This document shows positions 1 to 8,814 of a stretch of 53,225 nucleotides of DNA, one piece after another. Both the position numbers and the translations under genes were made by a program. Position 1 is the first letter of the stretch, and each line of letters begins with the position of its first letter. The DNA is from Roseinatronobacter bogoriensis DSM 18756 (GTDB taxonomy: Bacteria > Pseudomonadota > Alphaproteobacteria > Rhodobacterales > Rhodobacteraceae): assembly GCF_004366635.1 (NCBI RefSeq), contig NZ_SORN01000013.1, positions 1 through 53,225 on the forward strand, in the 5' to 3' direction. A model generated the notes under the pieces. The model was not told the origin of the DNA and ran no database searches. It was given only the letters and a program-made list of their open reading frames with translations.

Positions 1-369
1 CCCGACCACGGGTTCTTCGGCACCCTGACGACTTGCCCCGAGCGCGACCGGCGCAGCGTGGAGGTCTGGGTGCTGGCCGCGACCCTGATCGCCAAAGCGA
101 TCCGCGCCACCACCGAAGAGGAAATGATCGGCATCCGCGATTTTCTGGACAGCCGCATGGGTCGCCATTTCGCAGATGATGTCGTCGGCAACATGGTGGG
201 CTGTAAGATCGACAGCGAGACCGCGATCAAATCCGCGATCCGCAGATGGCAGGACTGGCGCATCTCGCGTCAGACTGAGCGCGACGAGGGCATCCCCGAG
301 GGCCTGCCCTATCTGACCGGCTGGGTTCAGCATTTCGCCGTCGCCGCAAGCATGGCCGAGAGCGACTGA
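1..369 (+). CDS. Unknown protein, 5' end outside the window
   Basis: The frame is open to the left edge, so the protein is incomplete at its N-terminus; a GTG at 58 is possible but the frame reads through upstream of it. The 122 visible residues are hydrophilic and mixed alpha-helical, with a central run containing VVGNMVGCKIDSETAIKSAI and a Trp-rich tail (RRWQDWR, LTGWVQHF). I see no signal peptide or membrane segment and do not recognise the family. It ends 37 bp before the DUF3489 gene on the same strand, so the two may be co-transcribed. Confidence 0.55.
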   Translation, partial: PDHGFFGTLTTCPERDRRSVEVWVLAATLIAKAIRATTEEEMIGIRDFLDSRMGRHFADDVVGNMVGCKIDSETAIKSAIRRWQDWRISRQTERDEGIPEGLPYLTGWVQHFAVAASMAESD

Positions 370-406
370 CGCAACCCCGAAATCCCCATCACGACAGGAG
401 GCACAG

Positions 407-973
407 ATGCCCAAACTGACCGACACCCAGACCATCATCCTCAGCCGTGCTGCCACACGCCCCGGTAATCTGGCCATGCCACTGCCCGAGGGACTGCATG
501 GCGCAGCCGCCAAGATGGCCGTCAATCGCATGATCACCAATGGCTGGGTTGAGGAGGTCGATGCCGACCTGCGCAAAGGCGAGCCGCTTTGGCGCGAAAC
601 CGGCGATGGTCACGGCACCACGCTGATCGCCACCGAAGCCGGGCTGGCCGCCATCGGGATCGAGCCAGTCGCGGCTAGCGCCGTTGCCAGCGCGCGCAAA
701 GGGAAGCCGCAGATGGTTGCAGAGCTCGCGCCGACGACAGTGACCAGCGACACGCCGAAACCCGTCGCCATCCGCGCTGGCACCAAGCAGGCGCAGATCA
801 TCGCGCTGCTGCAGCGGCCGGAGGGCGCATCCATTGCCGAGATTGTCGAGGCGACGTCGTGGCAAGCGCACACCGCGAGGGGGGCAATTTCCGGAGCGCT
901 GAAGAAGAAGCTGGGGCTAAACATCAATTCCACGAAAGAGGAAGGTCGTGGATCAGTTTACAGGATCGGGTAA
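407..973 (+). CDS. DUF3489 domain protein
   Basis: This is a 188-aa protein of a type common in alphaproteobacterial genomes and mobile elements. The N-terminal half (MPKLTDTQTIILSRAA..., then a winged-helix-like stretch to about residue 95) and the C-terminal half (RAGTKQAQIIALLQRPEGAS... to the end) both resemble small helix-turn-helix modules. The C-terminal part, with TSWQAHTARGAISGALKKK, is the characteristic DUF3489 signature as I recall it. The start is supported by a clear AGGAGG eight bases upstream of ATG 407. The molecular role is not established; DNA binding is an inference from the HTH-like pattern. The gene is convergent with the NYN gene, whose stop lies 12 bp away. Confidence 0.85.
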   Translation: MPKLTDTQTIILSRAATRPGNLAMPLPEGLHGAAAKMAVNRMITNGWVEEVDADLRKGEPLWRETGDGHGTTLIATEAGLAAIGIEPVAASAVASARKGKPQMVAELAPTTVTSDTPKPVAIRAGTKQAQIIALLQRPEGASIAEIVEATSWQAHTARGAISGALKKKLGLNINSTKEEGRGSVYRIG

Positions 974-984
974 GCGCCAAATTG

Positions 985-1671
985 TCAGGCGACGGCTGCA
1001 AAACCCTCTGGCCGGAACCTCACCATTGCGTCAGGGCCGCGCGGATCAAGATCGAACAGAGCGGGCCGTGCATTCAGATAGCTGCGCCAGGTCTTTTCCG
1101 GCAATGTGCTGATCTTGATCCCATACGCCACATGCATTCTCGGGGCGAGATCAGCAATGCGCATGCCAGCCCCCTTCTTGCTGTGTTCAGCAATCATGGC
1201 CCGGATTTTCAGGTCCATATCCGCGATACCTGATTGCGCTTTGGGCACCAGTTTCACTGTCGGTTTCGCGCCCAGTTCGACAAAACTCGAACAACTTGCC
1301 CTGAACATATGCGGCGCTTTCGCTTCACCAACACCGATCACCTTGGCACCGAGTTCGCGCAATCGCACCGCAAGATGCGTGAAATCGCCATCCGAGGACG
1401 CGATGATGAAGCGTGTTGCCGTTTTTGCATGAACAAGGTCCATCGCATCGATGGCCAGCAGGATATCGGATGCATTCTTGCCCGACCCGGCATGGACCAG
1501 CCTATACCCGATGGCACCGTGCCAGTCGGAGGCCCGCTGCGCGTCCAGATAGGCCCGCACGACAATCGGATCACCGTGCTCTTTACTGATGCCAAGGATG
1601 GCCGCGCCGTTCTTTCCGCTGATATTGTCGCCGTCCACAAGAACTGCCACTGGCTGGGTCATCTCACGCAC
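985..1671 (-). CDS. NYN-domain protein with C-terminal OST-HTH-like domain
   Basis: The N-terminal 130 residues carry the acidic pattern of NYN (PIN-like) nucleases: AVLVDGDNIS near the start, KNASDILLAIDAMDL around residues 65-80 and IIASSDGDFTHLAVRLRELG near 88-107. These Asp residues would coordinate the metal of a ribonuclease. Residues 150-228 (DLKIRAMIAEHSKKGAGMRI...) resemble the winged OST-HTH/LOTUS domain often fused to NYN, as in LabA-like proteins, which probably binds RNA. The first codon is GTG at 1671; an ATG three codons inside is the alternative start. Substrate and pathway are unknown. A role in RNA turnover or defence is inference from the family. Confidence 0.85.
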   Translation of the reverse strand: MREMTQPVAVLVDGDNISGKNGAAILGISKEHGDPIVVRAYLDAQRASDWHGAIGYRLVHAGSGKNASDILLAIDAMDLVHAKTATRFIIASSDGDFTHLAVRLRELGAKVIGVGEAKAPHMFRASCSSFVELGAKPTVKLVPKAQSGIADMDLKIRAMIAEHSKKGAGMRIADLAPRMHVAYGIKISTLPEKTWRSYLNARPALFDLDPRGPDAMVRFRPEGFAAVA

Positions 1672-1737
1672 CGTCTTTCGGGGTTTTCATCCCGTTACTG
1701 CAGGAATGCGCCCAAAATTCGGCGATATGCCGATTTC

Positions 1738-2187
1738 TCAGCCCTCAGACTCGTCGACTTCAACCCGATCCGCGACCTCGGGTGAGATCAGCCCGGCATG
1801 AAACGCCAGCAGGATCAGTTTCGCGTCCAGTGTGTCGCCTTCGTCCATCGCGGCCTCCACACGCTGATCCGCGCGCCCGGCTTCCTCGGAGCTGTTGCTG
1901 TCGGCGAATTGCTCATGCCCGAGGATGCAATAGGCCAGCAGCTGCGCGGCATCCGCGAAAGCGGCTTCCTGCGTTTGCGCGGCGGCATGCCTCTTCGTCA
2001 GCTGAATCACGGTCAGTTTGACAGGTTCCGGCACGATCAGAGGATGCAGGCCCGCAGCCCGGAGCGCATCATCCAGCGCGCGCATTGCGGTCGAGCGACC
2101 GAGGAACATGTCGAAAAAGCGTATCATGCCCACGTCAATATCAGGTCTCGCGCAGGGCGACATCTGCATTCTGGCTGACCACTGCAT
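1738..2187 (-). CDS. Unknown phage-type protein
   Basis: This is a 149-aa hydrophilic protein of unrecognised family. I start it at ATG 2187, which overlaps the stop of the DUF7220-like gene as TGATG, a typical translational coupling. The readable region is IRFFDMFLGRSTAMRALDDA, followed by a basic/hydrophobic segment and a C-terminus rich in Glu and Asp. No signal peptide or membrane helix is visible. It belongs to the same minus-strand series as the ParB-methyltransferase genes, and each junction there overlaps. That suggests one transcript of small prophage genes. Confidence 0.65.
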   Translation of the reverse strand: MQWSARMQMSPCARPDIDVGMIRFFDMFLGRSTAMRALDDALRAAGLHPLIVPEPVKLTVIQLTKRHAAAQTQEAAFADAAQLLAYCILGHEQFADSNSSEEAGRADQRVEAAMDEGDTLDAKLILLAFHAGLISPEVADRVEVDESEG

Positions 2188-2402
2188 CACAAATGCGTCC
2201 AGCGTTCGAACAGCCTGCGCAGTGCGTAGCCCCGGATCAGCGAGATCGCGGTGAAGATCGCGCCCAGCGCCATGTTCTCACCAAGGCTGGGATGCAGCCC
2301 GAACCATGGAAACACCACGATCTGCGTCGCGACCGCCAGCGCATAGCCCACGGCGACATTGGTGATGGCCTCGATCAGTGACATGCGGCGCGACTGACTC
2401 AC
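2187..2402 (-). CDS. Small membrane protein, DUF7220-like
   Basis: A 71-aa protein with two predicted hydrophobic helices: about residues 12-32 (ITNVAVGYALAVATQIVVF) and 43-58. An arginine-rich C-terminus (RGYALRRLFERW) follows. The layout matches the phage-associated DUF7220 family as I remember it, whose members start with MSQSRRMSLxEA. The start is GTG 2402, overlapping the stop of the upstream gene by four bases (GTGA). Function is not known for the family. The position between phage DNA-modification genes and an unknown gene is typical of prophages in Rhodobacterales. Confidence 0.75.
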   Translation of the reverse strand: MSQSRRMSLIEAITNVAVGYALAVATQIVVFPWFGLHPSLGENMALGAIFTAISLIRGYALRRLFERWTHL

Positions 2403-2908
2403 ATTACCGGTCCTGTGATCTGTAATTCCTCACGGTGTACCTTGGCGGTCTCTGTCGCCTGCAGGTCATTGAGCACGCGTGCCGAGATCCTGCCGACATT
2501 CACAATGATGCAGGCGCTCCTGTTCGGCGTGATCAGGAGTTCATCGTATTCGGTGTGGCGCAGGAACTCACACGTGGTCTCGATGTTGAAATGGTCATCA
2601 CTCGGGCGGATAAGCCAAAGCACCCCAGCGCAGTCGTCCGGCGCGTCAATGCTGCCCCGCAGAAACGGAGACAGGTGTTCTTGCACCTGCCCAAATGCGA
2701 TGGACGGACCAAAGCCGAGCCTGCGCAAGTCCTGTGCCACCGCAATTGCGACTACGTCTCTCCAGCTGTACCAGCGCGCCTGTCCCGGCTTCGGCGTGTT
2801 TTCAGGCCGAAAGTCATTTCGAGATATGGCCTGGTTCAGGTCCGCGCGCGTGATCGGAATGATCCGTATGAGGTCGGCGTTTCGCCAGATCGGGGTGTCG
2901 ATGATCAT
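2399..2908 (-). CDS. MerR-like helix-turn-helix phage protein
   Basis: I place the start at ATG 2908, sharing one base with the stop of the methyltransferase gene (TAATG). The same frame stays open much further upstream only because it is a shadow of that gene. The 169-aa product begins with ITRADLNQAISRNDFRP and then PGQARWYSWRDVVAIAVAQD, a pattern like the winged HTH of MerR/phage HTH proteins with a Trp-Tyr wing. The rest (about residues 60-169) is an unassigned alpha/beta domain. It may be a small DNA-binding regulator in the prophage operon; the target is unknown. Confidence 0.65.
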   Translation of the reverse strand: MIIDTPIWRNADLIRIIPITRADLNQAISRNDFRPENTPKPGQARWYSWRDVVAIAVAQDLRRLGFGPSIAFGQVQEHLSPFLRGSIDAPDDCAGVLWLIRPSDDHFNIETTCEFLRHTEYDELLITPNRSACIIVNVGRISARVLNDLQATETAKVHREELQITGPVM

Positions 2909-4254
2909 TACTGTTTTGTCTCGTTGCGATTTTCCAATTGCGCCTTTCGCCCGGTCGCCATCTCCCACCGCCGGACGGCGACGTCGCAATACACAGGATC
3001 CAATTCTACCGCGAAACAGCGCCGCCCGGTGCGTTCCGCAGCGATCAGCTGGGTGCCGGAGCCGCAGAAGGGCTCGAACACCAGGTCGCCCGGATCGGTG
3101 AATGCCACCAGCACCGCCTCGACCAGCGCCACCGGAAACACGGCTGGGTGCGATCCGGCCGCGCCCAGCCCGCCCTTGTGGCGCATGATGCGGAAGACGC
3201 TGTCCGGAATGCGGTGGCTCTGGATCGCGTTGCCGGTGCCCGTCTTGGCGTGGACCGTGCCGTCGGCCCCGCGCAGGCCGCCGCCGCCAAGGGTTTCGCC
3301 CGCGTGCTTGGATGGAACGGTCTTGTGCGGTTTGCGGGGCGCGCGGTTGAAATGGAAGATGAACTCGTGCGACGGGGCCAGGCGTCCATTCCAATCGCCT
3401 GGCAGGCCGGGCCCCTGATCCCACACATACCAGCCGAAGCGCCGCCAGCCCTGCGCGCGCATCCAAAGGGTCCAGTCCTCCCAATAGGGGATCCATTCGC
3501 CGTCGCGATGGACGAGGCCGAGGTTGACCAGTAGCTGAGCATCGGCGCTGACCGGCGCTGTGGCGAACACACCCTGCATCAGCGCATCCCAATCGCCCAC
3601 CTTCTCCTTCGCCGCGCCATAATCGCGCTGCTGCGCATAGGGTGGGGAGGTGAAGAGGAGCGAGGCCTGCGCCCCGACCATCAGGCGCGTAACTACCGCC
3701 GGGTCGGTGGCATCGCCGCAGATCAGGCGATGGTCGCCCAGCGCCCAGATATCACCCGGTCGCGTAATCGGTTCCGCCGGGGGCTCGGGGATGGTGTCGG
3801 CCGTGTCATCGTCAATCGGCGTGCGATTGTCATCGGCATCGTGGAGCAGCGCGTCCAGCTCATCCTCGGGGATCCCGATCAGCCCGAGGTCGAAATCCTC
3901 GGCCAGCAACCCGCGCAGTTCCTCCAGCAGCAGCGCCTCGTCCCACCCGCCCATCTCCGTCAACTTGTTGTCTGCGATGCGATAGGCGCGGCGCTGCGCC
4001 TCGGTCAGATGGTCCAGCACGATGACGGGCGCCTCGGCCAGCCCCAGCTGTGCGGCAGCAAGGACGCGGCCATGGCCTGCGATCAGCTCGCCGTCGGCAG
4101 CGACGAGGCAGGGGACGGTCCAGCCGAACTCGGCCATGCTGGCGGCGATCCTGGCAACCTGATGCGCATCATGTGTCTTGGCATTGCGTGCGTAGGGTTT
4201 GAGGTGATCCAGCGGCCAGAACGCGATCTGGCTCGGGCGCAGCTGCATCGTCAT
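2908..4254 (-). CDS. ParB-domain / beta-class DNA amino-methyltransferase fusion (copy 1)
   Basis: The 448-aa protein has two parts. Residues 5-100 are a ParB/sulfiredoxin-like domain with LIAGHGRVLAA (GHGR at 60-63) and ERRAYRIADNKL-type helices. From about residue 165 a DNA methyltransferase follows. Its catalytic motif TSPPY (202-206) precedes the AdoMet-binding motif FEPFCGSGT (393-401), the order of beta-class N4-cytosine/N6-adenine enzymes. It would methylate exocyclic amino groups of phage or host DNA; the recognition site cannot be read from sequence. It overlaps copy 2 by ATGA and the next gene by TAATG. The TSPPY variant suggests N4-cytosine or adenine; copy 2 has DPPY. Confidence 0.9.
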   Translation of the reverse strand: MTMQLRPSQIAFWPLDHLKPYARNAKTHDAHQVARIAASMAEFGWTVPCLVAADGELIAGHGRVLAAAQLGLAEAPVIVLDHLTEAQRRAYRIADNKLTEMGGWDEALLLEELRGLLAEDFDLGLIGIPEDELDALLHDADDNRTPIDDDTADTIPEPPAEPITRPGDIWALGDHRLICGDATDPAVVTRLMVGAQASLLFTSPPYAQQRDYGAAKEKVGDWDALMQGVFATAPVSADAQLLVNLGLVHRDGEWIPYWEDWTLWMRAQGWRRFGWYVWDQGPGLPGDWNGRLAPSHEFIFHFNRAPRKPHKTVPSKHAGETLGGGGLRGADGTVHAKTGTGNAIQSHRIPDSVFRIMRHKGGLGAAGSHPAVFPVALVEAVLVAFTDPGDLVFEPFCGSGTQLIAAERTGRRCFAVELDPVYCDVAVRRWEMATGRKAQLENRNETKQ

Positions 4255-5513
4255 GCCGCCAGCCGCTTTGATTTCAGGGTGGCGAATGTCTCGCCGGTCT
4301 CTGCCAGCACGGCGTCCTCGCCGGTGAAGGCCTGCCAGCGCTCGATGGCCACATCGACATAGGCCGGGTTCAACTCGACCCCGAGACAGACACGGCCTGT
4401 TGTCTCGGCAGCAATCAGCGTTGTGCCGGATCCCATGAAGGGTTCATACACCGCCTGCCCGGGGCTGGAATTGTTCAGGATCGGGCGGCGCATGCATTCG
4501 ACCGGCTTTTGCGTGCCATGCACGGTGTCGGCGTCTTGATCCCGATTGGCGATCTGCCACAGCGTCGTCTGTTTGCGGTCTCCGGACCAGTGGCCCTTGC
4601 CCTTGGCGCGCACCGCATACCAGCAGGGTTCGTGCTGCCAGTGGTAATCGCCTCGGCTGAGGACCAGCCGGTCCTTGGCCCAGATGATCTGCGACCGGAT
4701 CACGAAACCCGCCGCCAACAGGCTGTCGGCCACGGTCGCGGCGTGCAGCGCGCCGTGCCAGACATAGGCGACGTCGCCCGGAAACAGAGCCCATGCCTCG
4801 TGCCAGTCGGCGCGGTCGTCGTTCAGCACCTTGCCGGTGCGTCTCGTCTTGGCCGCGCCAGCCTGGTTCCGCCATGAGGGGTCATACTCGACGCCATAGG
4901 GCGGGTCGGTCACCATCAGCAGGGGGCGCACATCGCCCAGCAACCGCCCGACCACATCGGCGGAGGTGCTGTCGCCGCAGATCAGCCGGTGCGGCCCCAG
5001 CTGCCACAGGTCGCCCGACACCGACACCGGCGTGACCGGCAATTCGGGCACATCGTCCTCGCCCTCGACAGGGCCATCGCCGCCCAGCGCCTCGGGGTCT
5101 CGCAGCAAGGCGTCGAGGTCATCATCGCTGATGCCAAGCAGGGTCAGGTCGAAAGCCTCGGCCAACAGCCCCGCGATCTCGTCGCGCAGCATAGCCTCGT
5201 CCCAGTCGCCCAGCTCGGTCAGCTTGTTGTCCGCGATGCGGTAAGCGCGACGCTCGGCTTCGTCCAGATGCGCCAGACGAATGACCGGCACCTCTGTCAG
5301 CCCCAGCATCGTGGCGGCCAGCACCCGGCCATGGCCCGCAATCAGTTCACCATCGTCGGCCACCAGGCACGGCACGGTCCAGCCGAACTTGGCCATGCTG
5401 GCGGCGATCTTGGCCACTTGGTCGTCGCCATGCATCTTGGCATTGCGGGCATAGGGGCGCAGCCGGTCGATCGGCCAAGTCTCGATCTGGCTCGGCGCGA
5501 AGACGAGGTCCAT
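4251..5513 (-). CDS. ParB-domain / beta-class DNA adenine-type methyltransferase fusion (copy 2)
   Basis: The 420-aa product is colinear with the downstream copy: ParB-like domain with GHGR at 60-63, linker rich in Asp/Glu to about residue 165, then a methyltransferase with DPPYG at 203-207 and YEPFMGSGT at 356-364. DPPY before the FxGxG motif indicates a beta-class enzyme, most often N6-adenine. The two ParB halves are nearly alignable without gaps, whereas the regions between catalytic and AdoMet motifs differ strongly. The pair is therefore an old duplication with changed target specificity (inference). It is the first gene of the visible minus-strand series; upstream lies a 415-bp gap and an IS element. 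Confidence 0.9.
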   Translation of the reverse strand: MDLVFAPSQIETWPIDRLRPYARNAKMHGDDQVAKIAASMAKFGWTVPCLVADDGELIAGHGRVLAATMLGLTEVPVIRLAHLDEAERRAYRIADNKLTELGDWDEAMLRDEIAGLLAEAFDLTLLGISDDDLDALLRDPEALGGDGPVEGEDDVPELPVTPVSVSGDLWQLGPHRLICGDSTSADVVGRLLGDVRPLLMVTDPPYGVEYDPSWRNQAGAAKTRRTGKVLNDDRADWHEAWALFPGDVAYVWHGALHAATVADSLLAAGFVIRSQIIWAKDRLVLSRGDYHWQHEPCWYAVRAKGKGHWSGDRKQTTLWQIANRDQDADTVHGTQKPVECMRRPILNNSSPGQAVYEPFMGSGTTLIAAETTGRVCLGVELNPAYVDVAIERWQAFTGEDAVLAETGETFATLKSKRLAA

Positions 5514-5928
5514 GGGGCGGGGCTCGGAATCTGGGGAGGGAAAATGAAAAACGCCCGCGAGGGATATCCTCCGGGCGCAACTCTTCGATGATCAAGGGAT
5601 AGGTCAAGGGGGCTAGAAAAGTCAAACCATTTTTGTGCCTGGAATCAATACCTTCCGGCAAGTCGCCGTACAGGTGGCTTCCTGAGGTGGCTTTGGTGGC
5701 CACTGGATTCCGCCGGATGGATTCCCTGGCTTCCAGAAGGAATCCACCTTGGCCAGCGGCGTGGTCGTATAAGCTTCTGATATTGAGTCAGAATTTTCGG
5801 CATGGCTAACGGGGTGGATTCCAAGTGGATTCCCCGGTGAAAAGGCCAGACGCTGGAAAACTTGCGCGCTCAGCCCCCCCGTATACGGATCCGGCCCAGG
5901 AGGAACCATGGGAGGGGTGACGTTCTAC
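5514..5928 (+). other. Gene-free stretch with a possible gene start cut by the IS
   Basis: I see no convincing gene in these 415 bp. On the plus strand a strong Shine-Dalgarno (AGGAGGAACC) directly precedes ATG 5908, but only seven codons follow before the inverted repeat of the IS at 5929. This may be the start of a gene disrupted by the insertion; the sequence to the right of the IS (from 7590) does not obviously continue it. The open minus-strand frame 5622-5909 is low-complexity (Pro/Gly-rich) and not supported. Confidence 0.35.
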
Positions 5929-7589
5929 GGCCGAGGCTGTGTGGGAACTCTCGGCAAAAACCACTGTGCGGTGCGATGGGCTTGGAAGATGTGCTTTTGC
6001 TTAACTGGGCGCCCCCAACCCGCCACGCGCGTGCGTGTTAGAGCTTATCAGGGTGTTTTGACTGGTTTTGGGGCGATTTTCACTCCATCAGACGGGGATA
6101 GGCGCCATCAGCCGCTTGATCCCGACCAGGGCGATCATGCGCTTGATGTTATAGGCCAGCACGTTCAGCGCCATCTCGGTGCGCACGTTCTTCAGTCGGC
6201 GCATCAGGAAATGGGTGGTGCCCATCCAGGCCTTGATCGTGCCGAAAGGGTGCTCGACCGTGCTGCGGCGCAGGGTCATCGGATCAGTGGCACTGCGCAG
6301 ACGGTCGCGCATTTCGTCCACCAGATGCTCGTATTCCCACCGGGTGACCCGGCGCTCCGTGCCCGTGGTGCAGCGTGATTTCACAGGGCAGTGTTGGCAT
6401 TCGTTGGTCCAGTAGCGCGCGACCTGAAGCCCGTCCTCCTCCGCGCGTGTAGCGGTAGGTCAACTCGTCCCCTGTCGGGCAGATATAGACGTCGCGCTCG
6501 GCATCATATTTGAAGTCAGCCTTCACATGCATGCCCTTCTTGCGATTGCCCGAGGTCGCGGGGCGCGGCATGGTCACCGCAATGCCCACCTTGTCGCAGG
6601 CGACAATCTCGGCACCACTGAAATAGCCCTTGTCGGCCAGAGCATGCAGCTTTTCGCGCCCGAGCGCATCCTTGGCCGCCATCGCCATCGGGCTGAGCTG
6701 GTCACGGTCGAACCCCTTGTTGGTGACATCATGGGTGACGATGATGCGGGTTTCAGTGTCCACGGCGCATTGCGCATTGTAGCCCACCAGACCGCTGTTG
6801 CGCGCGCTGGTGGCCATGGCGCGAGCATCGGAATCAGTCAGGGAAATCTGGCCATCCGGCACATCGACCAGCGCCTTGTCCATCTCCTTGAGTTTCTTGA
6901 TTTCCTGCTTCAGCCGCCCATATCGCTGCGAGAGGTGCATGACCTTCTCGGCCCGCGCCTCGCCTTTTTCCTGCCGGTCGATGCGCACCATCTCGGTGAT
7001 ATAGCGTTCGACATCGGCCTCCAGATGCGCAAGGCGGTTGGCGATCTTGCCCTTGGTGAAATTCTTGTCGCGGTTATTCTTCGCCTTGAACTTGCTCCCG
7101 TCGATGGCCACGCACTCACCCTTCAGCGTGCCGATCCGGCGGCACAGCTCCACAAATTGCACGCAAGTCTTGCGAATGGCCCCACCGTTGTCGCGCCTGT
7201 AATCGGCAATCGTCTTGTGATCCGGCACCAGCCGCCCGAGCAGCCACATCACCTCGGCATTGCGCCCGGCTTCCCGTTCCAGCCTGCGGCTGGACGGGAT
7301 GCGATTGAGATATCGATAGATGAACAGCTTCAGCAGCACTGACGGATGGTATCCCGGTCGCCCTGTCCGCGCATGCGCCGCGCGCGTGAACTCAAGGCCA
7401 GCCAGATCAAGTTGGTCGACAAACAGATCGACCACTCGAAACACGTGATCCTCGGCGATCCAATCCTCAAGACGGTCAGGAAACAGCGTCACCTGATCCC
7501 GATCAACCCCTTCAATGAAACCTGACATACATGCACTCCCGCGATACAGGAAGCATACCACATCTGGGTGTTTTTACACAGCCTCGGCC
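5929..7589 (-). mobile_element. IS1182-family insertion sequence
   Basis: A 1.66-kb element with inverted ends: GGCCGAGGCTGTGT at 5929-5942 and its reverse complement at 7576-7589 (14 bp exact). The length and the transposase type match the IS1182 family. I could not define a clear target-site duplication, so the outer limits may be off by a few bases. It sits between the ParB-methyltransferase operon and the four-gene conflict-type operon. Confidence 0.75.
6088..7528 (-). pseudogene. IS1182-family transposase, frameshifted
   Basis: The N-terminal part begins MSGFIEGVDRDQVTLFPDRL (ATG 7528) and contains the DDE-transposase blocks CVAIDGSKFKAKNN and GYNAQCAVDTETRI and DKGYFSGAEI. Reading then shifts near 6430-6450 within a GGAGGAGGA run: the frame continues as EEDGLQVARYW and rejoins the C-terminal piece (KSRCTTGTERRVTRWEYEH ... 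STVEHPFGTIKAWMG) that ends at 6088. Both halves look otherwise intact, so the break may be recent, or a programmed or sequencing frameshift. An intact product would be about 480 aa, usual for the family. Confidence 0.85.
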
Positions 7590-7779
7590 CATAGCAGACC
7601 CGATAAGACTGAATTGCTGCGACTGCAATCCGGGTTTCGGACACTCGCTGCAGCTGAATACTTACGGCAGTCTCACACTGAGCGGCACTACATTCAGAAT
7701 CCTCTTTTAGATAACTATCGACTCGGCGATTGGCTTTTGTCATGGGGGGCGAGGTCGTTTGCTGCAGAGCAGAAATACC

Positions 7780-8805
7780 CTAGTAAACAAAGCGCCCATC
7801 AAGTTTAACACAGTAGGCGTTCAGTACCCTGTGCCCATCGATTTCACGAACACCTGTTGAATACTCGGGGTTGTAATAGGTTGGCTGAGTATAATAGACG
7901 CCCGTTTGGTTTGGATGGTGAGAGTACTTTGCCGCATAAAGTGCCATCGCCAAGGAGACTGGCTTCGGTCCAAATGGAGCAAGTATTAGACCTTGTTCAC
8001 CGTGTTCTCCTATGCCCAGTAGTGCTTGGTATACTTCAGGTACATTAATCCCATCAACCCTTGTAACTGAAAGCCGACCGGAAGCGGGGTTGGGGAAAAT
8101 ACCTCTGATGAAACGCCAATTCCGAGCTACCCGGTCAGCTTCAGCAGGAAAAGGAAACAGGAAATTCATTTGAGTCTCATCAAAACGCCCCGCGTCCACA
8201 AGATCAGGTAGACCCAGCGGCTCATAGCCAATACCAACGACAACTTTTCTATTATTTTCATCTCGAGGAGAGATGCGAAATCCTGGCAGAGCTTCCCAAG
8301 GGTCTGGGTTTTCAGCCAAAGGTTTCTGAGAATAAGTGCTAGGCTCTCCATAGGTGAAAACAATGTTTCGCGGCAAAGCAAACTCGCCAAACAACAACTT
8401 CGTAAGGAAGAAGTAAACCTTCTTTGGAAGTGAGGTGATATCAATAATGAGGTTTCTATTGCCAATCCTGTTCAGGAACTCACGCAAAACCCTCTCATAG
8501 CCTGAGAAAGGATCGATCAGGCCGTGCACGGTGATCGATTGATCTTGAAAGTCAAGGCCAATTATGAATGCTCGGTTGTCGGCTGTCTTTTGCTTAATTT
8601 CATTTGTCGATACAGATGGTGGGTCAATGATCTCGAATACGAGTTGTGGGCCTGAAATATCCAACTCATCAAGGCAATTAAAGACAGCTCGGCAACGATA
8701 TTCGTGAGAGCAACACGCGATCAAAGACCACTCCGACCCGTGTTGGCTCTCTAGAAGCTGATCAAATCTGCCCCATGGCCTGAATTCGCCGTGACTTCCC
8801 AACAT
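7780..8805 (-). CDS. Unrecognised 341-aa protein, last gene of the candidate conflict operon
   Basis: I do not recognise this family. The pattern is alternating beta strands and helices. RNLIIDITSLPKKVYFFLTK (about residues 114-133) recalls the strand-loop-helix of Rossmann-like ligand-binding domains such as CARF, where a DxS/T...K motif follows a buried strand. A second such segment is GLILAPFGPKPVSLAMALYA (about 273-292). No signal peptide or membrane segment is seen. ATG 8805 lies nine bases after the stop of the ATPase gene, so it is almost certainly co-expressed. It could be the sensor or effector of the system. That is inference from position and fold pattern only. Confidence 0.75.
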   Translation of the reverse strand: MLGSHGEFRPWGRFDQLLESQHGSEWSLIACCSHEYRCRAVFNCLDELDISGPQLVFEIIDPPSVSTNEIKQKTADNRAFIIGLDFQDQSITVHGLIDPFSGYERVLREFLNRIGNRNLIIDITSLPKKVYFFLTKLLFGEFALPRNIVFTYGEPSTYSQKPLAENPDPWEALPGFRISPRDENNRKVVVGIGYEPLGLPDLVDAGRFDETQMNFLFPFPAEADRVARNWRFIRGIFPNPASGRLSVTRVDGINVPEVYQALLGIGEHGEQGLILAPFGPKPVSLAMALYAAKYSHHPNQTGVYYTQPTYYNPEYSTGVREIDGHRVLNAYCVKLDGRFVY

Positions 8806-8814
8806 GCGTTTAAC

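Noticed and set aside
2909..3592. A 397-aa minus-strand frame extending the MerR-like gene upstream
   Set aside because: The upstream part is an alternative frame of the ParB-methyltransferase gene and is Arg/Ala-rich; the true start at 2908 is coupled to that gene's stop.
5908..6378. 156-aa plus-strand frame
   Set aside because: Beyond 5929 it is antisense to the IS1182 transposase, so it is not a real protein.
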